The translations under genes and the position numbers were made by a program. A DNA stretch of 55,520 nt. Origin: Candidatus Iainarchaeum sp. (GTDB lineage: Archaea > Iainarchaeota > Iainarchaeia > Iainarchaeales > 1-14-0-10-31-34). Positions within the stretch are counted from its first letter, which is position 1, and every line of letters starts with the position of its first letter. The stretch lies in NCBI GenBank assembly GCA_017609625.1, contig JAFCDN010000006.1, positions 1 to 55,520 on the forward strand. Direction: 5' to 3'. Shown here piece after piece: positions 28,872 through 38,057 of this stretch. The notes beneath the pieces were generated by a model that was given only the letters and a program-made list of their open reading frames with translations, was not told the origin of the DNA and ran no database searches.

Positions 28872-29160
28872 AAAACTTTTGGAGTTTTTGATTACAGGAA
28901 GAGAGTTTGATTACACTTTAACAGACTTGGCTGAAAATGCAGGAATCAGCTGGACCAGTCTTCACAGAATTTTCCCTTTATTTGAAAAAAATCAAATAGT
29001 GGTTAAAACCAGAGAAGTAGGAAGAGCTAAATTATACAAATTAAATCAGAAAAACACTGAAGTAAAAAAACTTATTCTGCTGTATGACAGCATTCTTAAG
29101 AAACAGCTTGAAAAATTGGAAGAAAAAGAAACACAAAAAATGAAAATGCGAGCAAAATAA
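28843..29160 (+). CDS. Winged-helix transcriptional regulator
   Basis: MEFLGDNPHTKLLEFLITGREFDYTLTDLAENAGISWTSLHRIFPLFEKNQIV; TTG start. Confidence 0.7.
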   Translation: MEFLGDNPHTKLLEFLITGREFDYTLTDLAENAGISWTSLHRIFPLFEKNQIVVKTREVGRAKLYKLNQKNTEVKKLILLYDSILKKQLEKLEEKETQKMKMRAK

Positions 29161-29170
29161 TTTTTCAAAT

Positions 29171-29887
29171 TCAAAGTTTTGAGAGGTAGCTTGCAATAAA
29201 AGGGCTTTCAATTAATAAAGCTCTTTCATTTTCTTCTTTTTTTTCATTTAAAAAAAGCAATACTTTTTTGTTGTCAAACACCATAAACCGCGAGTTATTG
29301 CGGGATTTACTTATGTAGAAGTCTCCTAATTCTTTGGATTTTTCGGCTTTAACACTGTTTAAAGCAAACTTTACTTCTACGCCTCTGCCTTTTAATGCCC
29401 TTAATTTAGAGCCAAAAGCACTCATTTTCTTTAAGGCATTGGCTTCTGAGGTCGAAATTACAACGCTTTCTTTGGCGTTTTTTAATGCTGAGCTTATTAT
29501 ATTGTTTATTTGAGCCCCAGAGACACTCCATGCTCCATCAAAGCTTTCTTCAGAGTTTTCTCTGGAAAAATTCTTTTTTAATTCTTCTTTTAGCGAGTTC
29601 ATTTCTTCTAAATCTCTTTCAAATCCTGCTCTTTTCTGGTTTTCATAGTTTGCCAAAGCTTTTTCTGGCTCTATTGCTTTAAAGGATACAGGCCTGCCGA
29701 CTGAAACCATTACAAAACCTTTTTTTTCCAAAGACATTAATACATCATAAACTCTTGCCCTTGGGATTGAAGCTTTTTTGCTTATCTCTGAAGCAGTTAA
29801 AGTTGAACCAGAATTCAGGGAAGAATACACTCTTGATTCATATTCATTTAAGCCTATTCTTTTCAATAAAGCAATAAGTTCCAACAT
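29171..29887 (-). CDS. TrmB-family transcriptional regulator
   Basis: LKRIGLNEYESRVYSSLNSGSTLTASEISKKASIPRARVYDVLMSLEKKGFV; C-terminal PLD-like sensor region. Confidence 0.85.
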   Translation of the reverse strand: MLELIALLKRIGLNEYESRVYSSLNSGSTLTASEISKKASIPRARVYDVLMSLEKKGFVMVSVGRPVSFKAIEPEKALANYENQKRAGFERDLEEMNSLKEELKKNFSRENSEESFDGAWSVSGAQINNIISSALKNAKESVVISTSEANALKKMSAFGSKLRALKGRGVEVKFALNSVKAEKSKELGDFYISKSRNNSRFMVFDNKKVLLFLNEKKEENERALLIESPFIASYLSKL

Positions 29888-29954
29888 CAACCCACCCAAA
29901 AAATAATAGATAAATAATGGTGTTCTACTTTAAATTCTTTTCGGATTAGTCGGT

Positions 29955-32900
29955 TTATTCTGAAGTTTCAAATACTCCTGAAACAAACTTATAGTCAACA
30001 CAAGCTAAGCAAGTTGAAATTGTATTGCATTTCTTGCATGATTCTGGAGTTGGTTTAATGCATTCCGGACTTGTTGGATGTGTAATGCAGATATCTACTG
30101 GTTCAACTACTTTTGTTATTGTCGGCTTACAATAATCAGGATCAGTTGTTTCCAAATCATAGTTTTCTGCAAACACTCTGGCCCAAGCAATTACTCTTGG
30201 AACATGGATTTCTCTTGTATCATCAATCACAATTTTATCGCAATCAACTCTTGAATATAAAGGATCGCCAAGCCCGCTATTATATGCTGCAACAGTTAAT
30301 GCTTCTCCCCAAGTTGCAGTTGCTGCTGAAGCAGTTAAAGGTGTTGATAAAACATCTGAACTGCATCTAGCGTCAATTTGGTTTCTAAATTCAGTAAAAT
30401 GCTTTAATCCTGCTTCAATATTGTTAGCTGGTGTCTGCCACTTGCCGTTTGTTTTCCAGTCCTCGCCAAAATATTTTTCAATATCTCCTTCTACGTCGGG
30501 GTTATCATTAATCTGCATTAAACCATAAGAATATCCTTTTCCATCTGGAGTCTCTAACTCTTCCTTAAAAGAACTCTCTGCATAGATTATTGCTCTAAGC
30601 AAATTCGGATTAACTTCGTATTCAGCTGAATAGTCTTTAATTGGGGTAGCATACTTTTCTTCGTGAGCTTTTTTCATTGCAGCAATACAAGTTTGCCTTT
30701 TCTTTTCTTCAATGTCTTTTCTTTCTGTTTCCTGCTTTGCAACTTCTAAAGAAACTTCTCCTCTTTCTGTCCTGATTGTCTGGGAAAAGTTATTGATTAT
30801 ATAAATTGTATCTCCTTTTTGGATTATTACATCAGGCATTTCAATAATAATTGGTTCTAAAAGCTCTGGTTCTGGCGTTTCCAAACTGAATTTTTTGTTA
30901 AAGTATTCTATTATAAGAATTTTTTTGTCTTCATCCAACACGCATGAATCTGGACCTACAGTTGTTTGAGGCGGGCAAAATTCTTTTTGTGCTTCTTCTA
31001 ATATTTCTTCATCTGAAAGGCAGACTGGTTCAAGAGGCTCTCTTGATATACAAATATCCCTAAAATCTGCTACAGCAATTTCAATCAAAACATCTTTGAA
31101 TTTTGTTATTGTAATTGAAGCTGCTTCATAATTTGGCTCAACAAAAGTAGCTCCGGTTGATTCAACTCCGTTCTTGTAATATGAATCACATTTTCCATCT
31201 CCGGTTTTATCCTGGCAGGCATAAAATTCAAATGTTTCTCCCTGCCAGTTTTTTAAAACAATTTTTTCTCCGTTATAAGAATCAACTGAAAACTTTTTTC
31301 CGTTTTTTATTTCAGCTGAACTTGCATCTAATTCTATTCCTGTTAAAGGCGGAGAAACAGTTAAAGGAATAAACTCTTGAGCTGAATTTGCTTTTGAAGT
31401 GCTTGGCTGGGTAACTTTTCCTTTTTCTCCAACAGAAAAGAAAACAGTTTCTCCTGCTTTATAATCCTGCAAAGTAATTTCAACATTAATTGCAGTCTGG
31501 TTTTCCGGAATGTCTAAATAAACAATATGCGGAGGCTTGTTTTCTTTACATATAAAGTCAGCATTAGTGCATCCTAAGCCATTTACAAGCCCGACTTGGA
31601 AGTCTTTGTATTTTTCTGCAGAAGTTGACAGTCGTACTACTTCTTCTTCATCAAGTACAACTATCGTACGTTCTTCATCAACAACCACAATTTCCTGAAC
31701 TGCATTGGTTGTGTCAGTTGCTGGAACTGAAACAATAACAGTATCTCCTTTTGGCACTGGAAAAGTAATCACTTCCGCTGTTGCAAGGGCATCTGCTGGA
31801 GGCGGCGGATACTGTGAATAAGCTGGAATCTCTATTGGTTTAATTTCTTTTCCTGAATCATCAGTTACTTCTGGAATTATTGGAGCGACAAACCCTGAAT
31901 CTGCATCAATAGTGCCGCTGGAAATAAAAGCCCCAATAACAGGTCCAGGAACAACCACGCCTAATTTATTAGTTTTTATTTCATATATGCCAAACCCTAA
32001 CTGGTCTGCAGGGCCGTTAAGGGAAAAAGTTGAATCCCACAGTCCGGAATCGCTTGCACCAAAAAGTTCTCCTCTTAAATCAACTGTAGAAAACCTTTCA
32101 TCTATTGCTTTAGGATATTTGTAAAATACAGTGTAACCTGATTTTTTTTCTATTGAAAAACTATATTTTTCTCCTTTAACTAATTCAGCTGTAAAGTCAG
32201 ATGTTTTTCCTTTATAATCAATTATTGCAGTTTTTCCACTGGCAGAAGTAAAGTTTACCACATCCCAGCCAGCATTGTTTAATACAGTGTAATTCTCTGG
32301 CCCAATAAGAAAGGTTACAGTAAAAGTTTCTTCTTGAACAACTTCTTTTTCTGGTTCTAATATTTCTCCATCTGAAATTGAAAAAGAATAATCCCTGTCT
32401 ACTGGGACAGTTTTAGTATAAAGTTTGGTTGTTGTTGTTTTAGGAATCCTTAAAGTTAAAGTGTCTCCTGAATCTCCTTTCCATCTGGAAAGAATCAATT
32501 CATATTTTCCTTGTTCTCCTTTAACAGCTCTTTTTTCCACACCATCAGAAAGCGGCAGTTTTGACTGCAATACATCCAAAACTTTTTCTGAAACTTTAAT
32601 TGTTATTTTAACTGTGTCTCTTTCAATATCAATTTTGTCTGAAAGATTAATTGTTTTCGCAGAATAAACTTTGATTAACTCTGACTCCCAATTTTTGTAT
32701 TCAGGATATTTTGGACCAGAAACAGCTTTTAATCTGTAAGAGCCATCAAAAACCTGTGCAACAACAGCATTGTCATAAGAGCTTAACTGCAATTCTTCAT
32801 AGTTTTTTGTGTCCTCGTTATATAACCTTAAATTAACTATTCCTAATCTGTGCCTTTCAAAATTTTCAGGCCCTACAATAATCCTTAACCAATGTTTTGA

Positions 32901-33911
32901 TGGAAGCTGAGGCAATGGAGGGGCTTGAAGTTTACTATAATCTGTTTGAAATCCAACATTGCCAAGGCTTGAACCAGCGCTGTTAAATAAAGTATCTGGA
33001 ATAATCTGACTGACATACTGCGGGGTTGGAACAACATTTGTTACATCAGCTGGAACTGAACTGTCAGGAAAAAACTGTTTATAGCTCTGCTGTACTTCTG
33101 GAGTAACATAAGTAAAAACTGAATCTGATTCAACTGACTCTGAAGCAAAAAAAAGCACTGGATTTTTTATTTCATCAAAAATTCCTGCAGAAAAAGTCAA
33201 AACATAATCTGAATCATAAGGAATGTTTTTGTTTTCAATAATATCCCCTAGACTGTCATCAACATTTAATTCATTTAATTCAAAAGAAACCTTTCCTTCA
33301 TTATCATAAGCTGAACTTTTAAAACTGAAAACAGGAATAAATGCTATCTTGAATTTTCTCTCAATTTTATCAAAATAAACGTATACAGGAAGGCCTTCTA
33401 ATTTGTCTCCAGAGCCTTTTGATTCAACCATGTATTGAAGGGAATCAAACAAAGGGCGTAATTCATTAAAAAACTGTGAAATCTTTTTATCTTCTTCTGC
33501 TTCTTGGTAGCTTATTTTCAAAAAAAGTTTTTCTGATTCTTCTGAAAGATAAACTAATATTTGATTGCGGTTTAAATTGTCTGATAAACAGCTTTGAGGG
33601 TTTCCTTTAGAAACTGCCATTCTCCCGACAGAACCGCATTCAAAAAATTCGTCAAAATCTTCTCCTGCACTTAAATGGTTTTCAAGGCTTTTTTCAAACC
33701 CTAGGGAAAATTCAACTTTATCTGAAGTTACACTCAGAATTTTAATCCAGTAAGGAGAATATTTTTCTGCAGATTCAATTATCCTGAAAGATTCTCCAGC
33801 AGAAAAATTTGTTATAACAGTCTGGCTTGAAGTTGAATCCCAGCCATAATCAGCAGAAAAAACGCTTAAAGAAAAACAAATTAAAAACAACAAAAACAAA
33901 ATTTTTTTCAT
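29955..33911 (-). CDS. Giant secreted protein with C-terminal lytic-transglycosylase-like (SLT/lysozyme-fold) domain
   Basis: Signal peptide MKKILFLLFLICFSLSVFS. C-terminal EVNPNLLRAIIYAESSFKEELETPDGKGYSYGLMQINDNP...NNIEAGLKHF...VAAYNSGLGDP is SLT-like (E-S-S-F, G-L-M-Q-I, A-Y-N-S/A-G). Confidence 0.75.
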   Translation of the reverse strand: MKKILFLLFLICFSLSVFSADYGWDSTSSQTVITNFSAGESFRIIESAEKYSPYWIKILSVTSDKVEFSLGFEKSLENHLSAGEDFDEFFECGSVGRMAVSKGNPQSCLSDNLNRNQILVYLSEESEKLFLKISYQEAEEDKKISQFFNELRPLFDSLQYMVESKGSGDKLEGLPVYVYFDKIERKFKIAFIPVFSFKSSAYDNEGKVSFELNELNVDDSLGDIIENKNIPYDSDYVLTFSAGIFDEIKNPVLFFASESVESDSVFTYVTPEVQQSYKQFFPDSSVPADVTNVVPTPQYVSQIIPDTLFNSAGSSLGNVGFQTDYSKLQAPPLPQLPSKHWLRIIVGPENFERHRLGIVNLRLYNEDTKNYEELQLSSYDNAVVAQVFDGSYRLKAVSGPKYPEYKNWESELIKVYSAKTINLSDKIDIERDTVKITIKVSEKVLDVLQSKLPLSDGVEKRAVKGEQGKYELILSRWKGDSGDTLTLRIPKTTTTKLYTKTVPVDRDYSFSISDGEILEPEKEVVQEETFTVTFLIGPENYTVLNNAGWDVVNFTSASGKTAIIDYKGKTSDFTAELVKGEKYSFSIEKKSGYTVFYKYPKAIDERFSTVDLRGELFGASDSGLWDSTFSLNGPADQLGFGIYEIKTNKLGVVVPGPVIGAFISSGTIDADSGFVAPIIPEVTDDSGKEIKPIEIPAYSQYPPPPADALATAEVITFPVPKGDTVIVSVPATDTTNAVQEIVVVDEERTIVVLDEEEVVRLSTSAEKYKDFQVGLVNGLGCTNADFICKENKPPHIVYLDIPENQTAINVEITLQDYKAGETVFFSVGEKGKVTQPSTSKANSAQEFIPLTVSPPLTGIELDASSAEIKNGKKFSVDSYNGEKIVLKNWQGETFEFYACQDKTGDGKCDSYYKNGVESTGATFVEPNYEAASITITKFKDVLIEIAVADFRDICISREPLEPVCLSDEEILEEAQKEFCPPQTTVGPDSCVLDEDKKILIIEYFNKKFSLETPEPELLEPIIIEMPDVIIQKGDTIYIINNFSQTIRTERGEVSLEVAKQETERKDIEEKKRQTCIAAMKKAHEEKYATPIKDYSAEYEVNPNLLRAIIYAESSFKEELETPDGKGYSYGLMQINDNPDVEGDIEKYFGEDWKTNGKWQTPANNIEAGLKHFTEFRNQIDARCSSDVLSTPLTASAATATWGEALTVAAYNSGLGDPLYSRVDCDKIVIDDTREIHVPRVIAWARVFAENYDLETTDPDYCKPTITKVVEPVDICITHPTSPECIKPTPESCKKCNTISTCLACVDYKFVSGVFETSE

Positions 33912-34522
33912 CAGCACAACCTCTCCAGTTCTTCTAAAACTACTTCATTAAGATACTCTGTTTCAGAAAAACCTGTTTCATCTGCAATAAACGCACCTAA
34001 GTTGGCTTTTTCTTCAAAGCCTGAGTGCAGTTCATTAAAAGCATAGATTAATTTATTCACTAAACGCATTTTTTCATTTAACTCAATTGTTTTTTCCCCT
34101 AAAGATTTCAAGTCTGTTTTGTTTGCACAGAGGTTTACTTCAGAAATGTTTTCTGCTTCCAGAGCATCTTTAGTGTTTTTTACTTCTAAAGCCAAAACCA
34201 GTTCATCAACCAACATTAAATGAATTTCAGTGAAATCTTCTAATGCGCCAGTGTCTTTTGTTTCTTTATAGTCGCTGAGAGATTCCTGGAATAAAGTTAA
34301 ATCATCATTTAATGCCTCTAAATCTGAAACAGAGAATTCAGCTGAACTGTTTCCAGTTAGATAAGAAGAATCTACTCCGTTTTTTTCCCATAAAGAGTTA
34401 ATCTGTTTTACTCCATCAGAGAAAGTTAAGTCTTCTTTTTCTCCTTGCTGGAAAAAAACAAAATAAACTGCAGCTAAAATAATTATCACTGCTGCTCCTG
34501 CAATAATAGTATTATTCTTCAT
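33911..34522 (-). CDS. Small membrane-anchored protein, paralogue of 35745..36341
   Basis: N-terminal TM then acidic helical domain ending in Cys (LERLC). Confidence 0.65.
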   Translation of the reverse strand: MKNNTIIAGAAVIIILAAVYFVFFQQGEKEDLTFSDGVKQINSLWEKNGVDSSYLTGNSSAEFSVSDLEALNDDLTLFQESLSDYKETKDTGALEDFTEIHLMLVDELVLALEVKNTKDALEAENISEVNLCANKTDLKSLGEKTIELNEKMRLVNKLIYAFNELHSGFEEKANLGAFIADETGFSETEYLNEVVLEELERLC

Positions 34523-35745
34523 TTAACCCACGCGCTCCATGTATCACTATCTACCTTAAAAATTTCTTCATAATATTTCTTTAAAATCGCTTGATTTAAT
34601 GCTTTCTGGTTTTCAGTCAAATCTCCTGAAGGAGTTGCTGCAGGACAGCCATCTCCTGGAATATCAATGCAATCGCTCCAGACTCCGTCTTTACATATTT
34701 GTTTTCCTGGACAGCCTTTTATTTTTTCGCAGCCTGTTCTTTCTTCTCCTTTATTTTCACATACTTCACTGTCTTCAGCTGGTTCTGCATCTTTATCAAC
34801 AACTCCTGGGTCTTTAGGGTTTACAAAATACTTAAACTTGTATCCTACTCCTCTGGAATCCTCTAAAGGCTTGTTAGTTGGATTGAGTCCTTCAATTTTC
34901 ACTTCAGCCAAACCACAATTTTCAAATTTTGCATCTTTACCGTCAAAAAAAGCTTCAACTTTGCATAGCTCTTCTTCATTTTCTTCAATGTTTGTTAATT
35001 TAAAAAATGCTTTGTTTTCCTGATAATCTATTCTTTCAAGATTTATTCTAATTACTGTTTCAGGAATAACAAGCAACTTGGCTTGTTCTCTATCAATATA
35101 AACAGTAAATTCCCCTTCCTTGTTTCTTGGGTCTGCTTGGCTGACAATGTTTTTGAATTGCTCGGAAAAATAATTTTTTACTGCATCCTTTTTTACTTCT
35201 ATTTTAATGATTGCTTTTGCCCTAACAGGAACTACTCCTGCATCAATATCTATTTGCTTTGTTGCTCTTTGAATATTCAAAGAAGCCAAAATTTTATCTG
35301 GAGCTCCGGGATTATACCATTTATACCCTACTCCGCAATCTTGCAAATAAGGGAAATTATCCCCGCTTACTGTTGTATGCCCCCCCATCCCTTGCTGTGT
35401 AACTTTTGACTCTAAATCCAAAGTCAGCCCAGGCCAGCTACTGCAGTCAATCTGGTCTGTTTTAGATTTAGTAGAAAGGTAAGCTTGCTCTCTGATAATA
35501 TAAGAATTAATCATTAAAGTGAAAACATCTTTTTTCTCATAAACTCCATTTTTCAGTTCAACCCTTAACTTAAAGCCTTCAAACTCTAAAGGAATATCAC
35601 AATAAGAACTTTCTTTTGGGATTAAAGGAAAATTTGCTGAATAAACATTACTGCCTGCATTGCTTTCAATACAGTTTACTTCTTCATCTGCTGAAACAGT
35701 AAAAGAAAAAAGCAAAACAAACAAAAGCAGAGAAAGTTTTTTCAT
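34519..35745 (-). CDS. Secreted Cys-rich protein
   Basis: Signal peptide MKKLSLLLFVLLFSFTVSA; CEKIKGCPGKQICKDGVWSDCIDIPGDGC. Confidence 0.65.
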   Translation of the reverse strand: MKKLSLLLFVLLFSFTVSADEEVNCIESNAGSNVYSANFPLIPKESSYCDIPLEFEGFKLRVELKNGVYEKKDVFTLMINSYIIREQAYLSTKSKTDQIDCSSWPGLTLDLESKVTQQGMGGHTTVSGDNFPYLQDCGVGYKWYNPGAPDKILASLNIQRATKQIDIDAGVVPVRAKAIIKIEVKKDAVKNYFSEQFKNIVSQADPRNKEGEFTVYIDREQAKLLVIPETVIRINLERIDYQENKAFFKLTNIEENEEELCKVEAFFDGKDAKFENCGLAEVKIEGLNPTNKPLEDSRGVGYKFKYFVNPKDPGVVDKDAEPAEDSEVCENKGEERTGCEKIKGCPGKQICKDGVWSDCIDIPGDGCPAATPSGDLTENQKALNQAILKKYYEEIFKVDSDTWSAWVK

Positions 35746-36341
35746 TAACAGACCACCTGCAGAGATTTAATTAAATCTTCTAATTCTAAAAGATTTTCAT
35801 CTAAAGCTTCTTCTAATTCAAGAGAATCAACTCCAGCTTTCTTTGCTTCCTCTGGATAGGCTTGAGAAAAAGCTTTTAGTTTTGCATTGCAGTTTTCTGC
35901 AGATTCTTTCTGCAAAACAAGGTTTGTCTGCAGTTCTTCTGCTTTATCAATAGAAGAACATAAAACATCAAAATCATAGCCAGTTGAATCAAAATAGTCT
36001 ATTGACTCAAAATTCTCTTTCTGCAATAAAGCATTTGAAACCAAATCCAATTGAGTTTCTGTAAGGAGTTCAAGTTTTTCTTTGTCTTCTGAATCCTGCT
36101 GGGTTTTTAGAGAAGACTGAAAAGATTCTAAATCAGATTTTAATAAAACTAATTTGGATTCTTCTGCTGCATAAACTTTTAACGGAGAAGTTAAATCTAC
36201 AGGCTTTAAATCCTGTTTCTGCCAGAAAGAATCTATTTTTTCCAGACCAGAATCAAAAGTATATTGCTGGCCTGCAAAAAACACAAAGTAAAGTGCTATT
36301 GCAATAATGACTATTCCAACAACTACATAGGCTTTATTCAT
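35745..36341 (-). CDS. Small membrane-anchored protein, paralogue of 33911..34522
   Basis: MNKAYVVVGIVIIAIALYFVFFAGQQYTFDSGLEKIDSFWQKQDL; ends LQVVC. Confidence 0.65.
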   Translation of the reverse strand: MNKAYVVVGIVIIAIALYFVFFAGQQYTFDSGLEKIDSFWQKQDLKPVDLTSPLKVYAAEESKLVLLKSDLESFQSSLKTQQDSEDKEKLELLTETQLDLVSNALLQKENFESIDYFDSTGYDFDVLCSSIDKAEELQTNLVLQKESAENCNAKLKAFSQAYPEEAKKAGVDSLELEEALDENLLELEDLIKSLQVVC

Positions 36342-36475
36342 TTAATCCTCTGAATATAATTTATGTATTAAAACAATATAAAGGTTTTTTCTATTTAAAG
36401 CTTTGCTTAAATTAAACAATAAAAGAAAGAAAGCATTATTAATAACTTAAACACATTATTTTTTCAGGGATTAAA

Positions 36476-37402
36476 ATGCCAAAAAGACCAAATGTTTTTA
36501 AAAGAGCCATCCATAAAATGAGGACCCCAAGAATTAAAAGACAATTAAGTCCAAAACAAATGGACGCAGCAAAAGCAAGAGGCAATGCAGTAAGCACAGG
36601 AGAAATAGGATACAAAAAAGGTGAAGGATTTTATCAGGTGCAAAACAAGAAAACATTGTTTTTAAGAACTCCAAAAAGCGTGGAAAAATTCTGGACCGCA
36701 GATGGAAAAAGAAGAGCTTATACATCAACCCAAGCAAAAAGAGAAACTATTCCAAACAGATTAGAATTAACCAGATCAAAAATAAAAAAAACAGTTTCAG
36801 CAAAATTCGGAAAACAAGGAGAAATGACACAAAAAACTCCAACAACAACTCTTGAAGTGCGCAAACCAACACTTTCTATGGCTGCTTTAGAAAAATCTAT
36901 TGCAACATCAGAAAAAATCAGACCAAATATTGCTAAGAGAGCAATCCATGCAATTAGAACTCCAAGAATTAAAAGACAATTAAGTGATAGACAAATGACA
37001 AGAGCATTTGAAAGAGGCACTAATGTTAGGCTAGGGCAGATAGGATTCAAAAAAGGAGTTGGATATTTCCAGGAAAAAAAAGGAAAAAGCTTGTTTACTA
37101 GAACTGGAAAAACAATTACCAGAAAATGGGGCACTACTGGATTAAGAAAATCACAAGAAAAGGTTTTAGACGAAAGGCGTACAATCCCAAGCAGACTTGG
37201 ATTAACTGATACTAGAAAAACAAAAACAGTTTCAGCAAAATTTGGAAAACAAGGAGAAATGACACAAAAAACTCCTAAAACAGTTTTGCGGACACGCCAG
37301 CTTAGAGTTGCTGCAAAACCTAAAGCTAAAAGAACCACTAAAAAGAAAACAACAAGAAAATCTACTGCTAAGAAAACTACCAAAAAGAAAAAGACCAGAT
37401 AA
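36476..37402 (+). CDS. Basic two-repeat protein with H1-like lysine-rich C-terminal tail
   Basis: Internal repeats KRAIHxxRTPRIKRQLSxxQM and KTVSAKFGKQGEMTQKTP; tail KAKRTTKKKTTRKSTAKKTTKKKKTR. Confidence 0.75.
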   Translation: MPKRPNVFKRAIHKMRTPRIKRQLSPKQMDAAKARGNAVSTGEIGYKKGEGFYQVQNKKTLFLRTPKSVEKFWTADGKRRAYTSTQAKRETIPNRLELTRSKIKKTVSAKFGKQGEMTQKTPTTTLEVRKPTLSMAALEKSIATSEKIRPNIAKRAIHAIRTPRIKRQLSDRQMTRAFERGTNVRLGQIGFKKGVGYFQEKKGKSLFTRTGKTITRKWGTTGLRKSQEKVLDERRTIPSRLGLTDTRKTKTVSAKFGKQGEMTQKTPKTVLRTRQLRVAAKPKAKRTTKKKTTRKSTAKKTTKKKKTR

Positions 37403-37419
37403 AAAATTAAAGTGAGTTT

Positions 37420-37923
37420 ATGCATGTAAGAGATGCAATCCAAGAGAGAAGGTCTATTCGGAAGTATAAAGAAAAAGAAATTGAAGCAGAAAAAATTGAA
37501 TTATTAAAAGAAGCTTTAATCTGGGCTCCGTCTGCTGCAAATTTGCAGGCAAGAAAGTTTTATTTTGTTTCAGGAAAAGCAAAAGAAAAATTGAATGAGG
37601 CGTTTCATCAGGACTGGGTGAAAAAAGTTCCTTTGGTTATAGTGTGCTGCGGGGATAAAAAAATAATTGAAGAACAGTTTGGCGAAGGAGCAGACTTAAG
37701 ATATAATCATCTGGATACAGCTGCAAGCATTGAAAACTTAATGATTCAGGCAGTGGAATTAGAATTAGGAACCTGCTGGATTGGAAAAATAAACAGAGAA
37801 AACGCAAGAGAAATTTTAGAGATTCCTGCATACTTAAATGTAATTTGCGGAGTAGCAATAGGCTATCCTGCAGAAAAAGGAGAAAAAAAAACAAGGAAAA
37901 GCATTTTTGAGGAAAGGAAATAA
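37420..37923 (+). CDS. Nitroreductase family protein
   Basis: AIQERRSIRKYKEKEIEAEKIELLKEALIWAPSAANLQ; DTAASIENLMIQAVELELGTCWIG. Confidence 0.85.
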   Translation: MHVRDAIQERRSIRKYKEKEIEAEKIELLKEALIWAPSAANLQARKFYFVSGKAKEKLNEAFHQDWVKKVPLVIVCCGDKKIIEEQFGEGADLRYNHLDTAASIENLMIQAVELELGTCWIGKINRENAREILEIPAYLNVICGVAIGYPAEKGEKKTRKSIFEERK

Positions 37924-37924
37924 A

Positions 37925-38056
37925 ATGGTCAGCCCATGGGGATTGCTTTTTTTTGGAATGAAGAGAAAAGGAGGAAATCTAAAAAGAAGAGCAAAAAATG
38001 GTTTTCTTGGAATGAAAAGAAGATTTCCAAGACCAAGATTTAGAAGGCCTTTTTAA
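37925..38056 (+). CDS. Candidate 43-aa Arg/Lys-rich microprotein
   Basis: ATG immediately after the nitroreductase stop; MVSPWGLLFFGMKRKGGNLKRRAKNGFLGMKRRFPRPRFRRPF; below the ORF-track length cutoff. Confidence 0.4.
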   Translation: MVSPWGLLFFGMKRKGGNLKRRAKNGFLGMKRRFPRPRFRRPF

Positions 38057-38057
38057 A

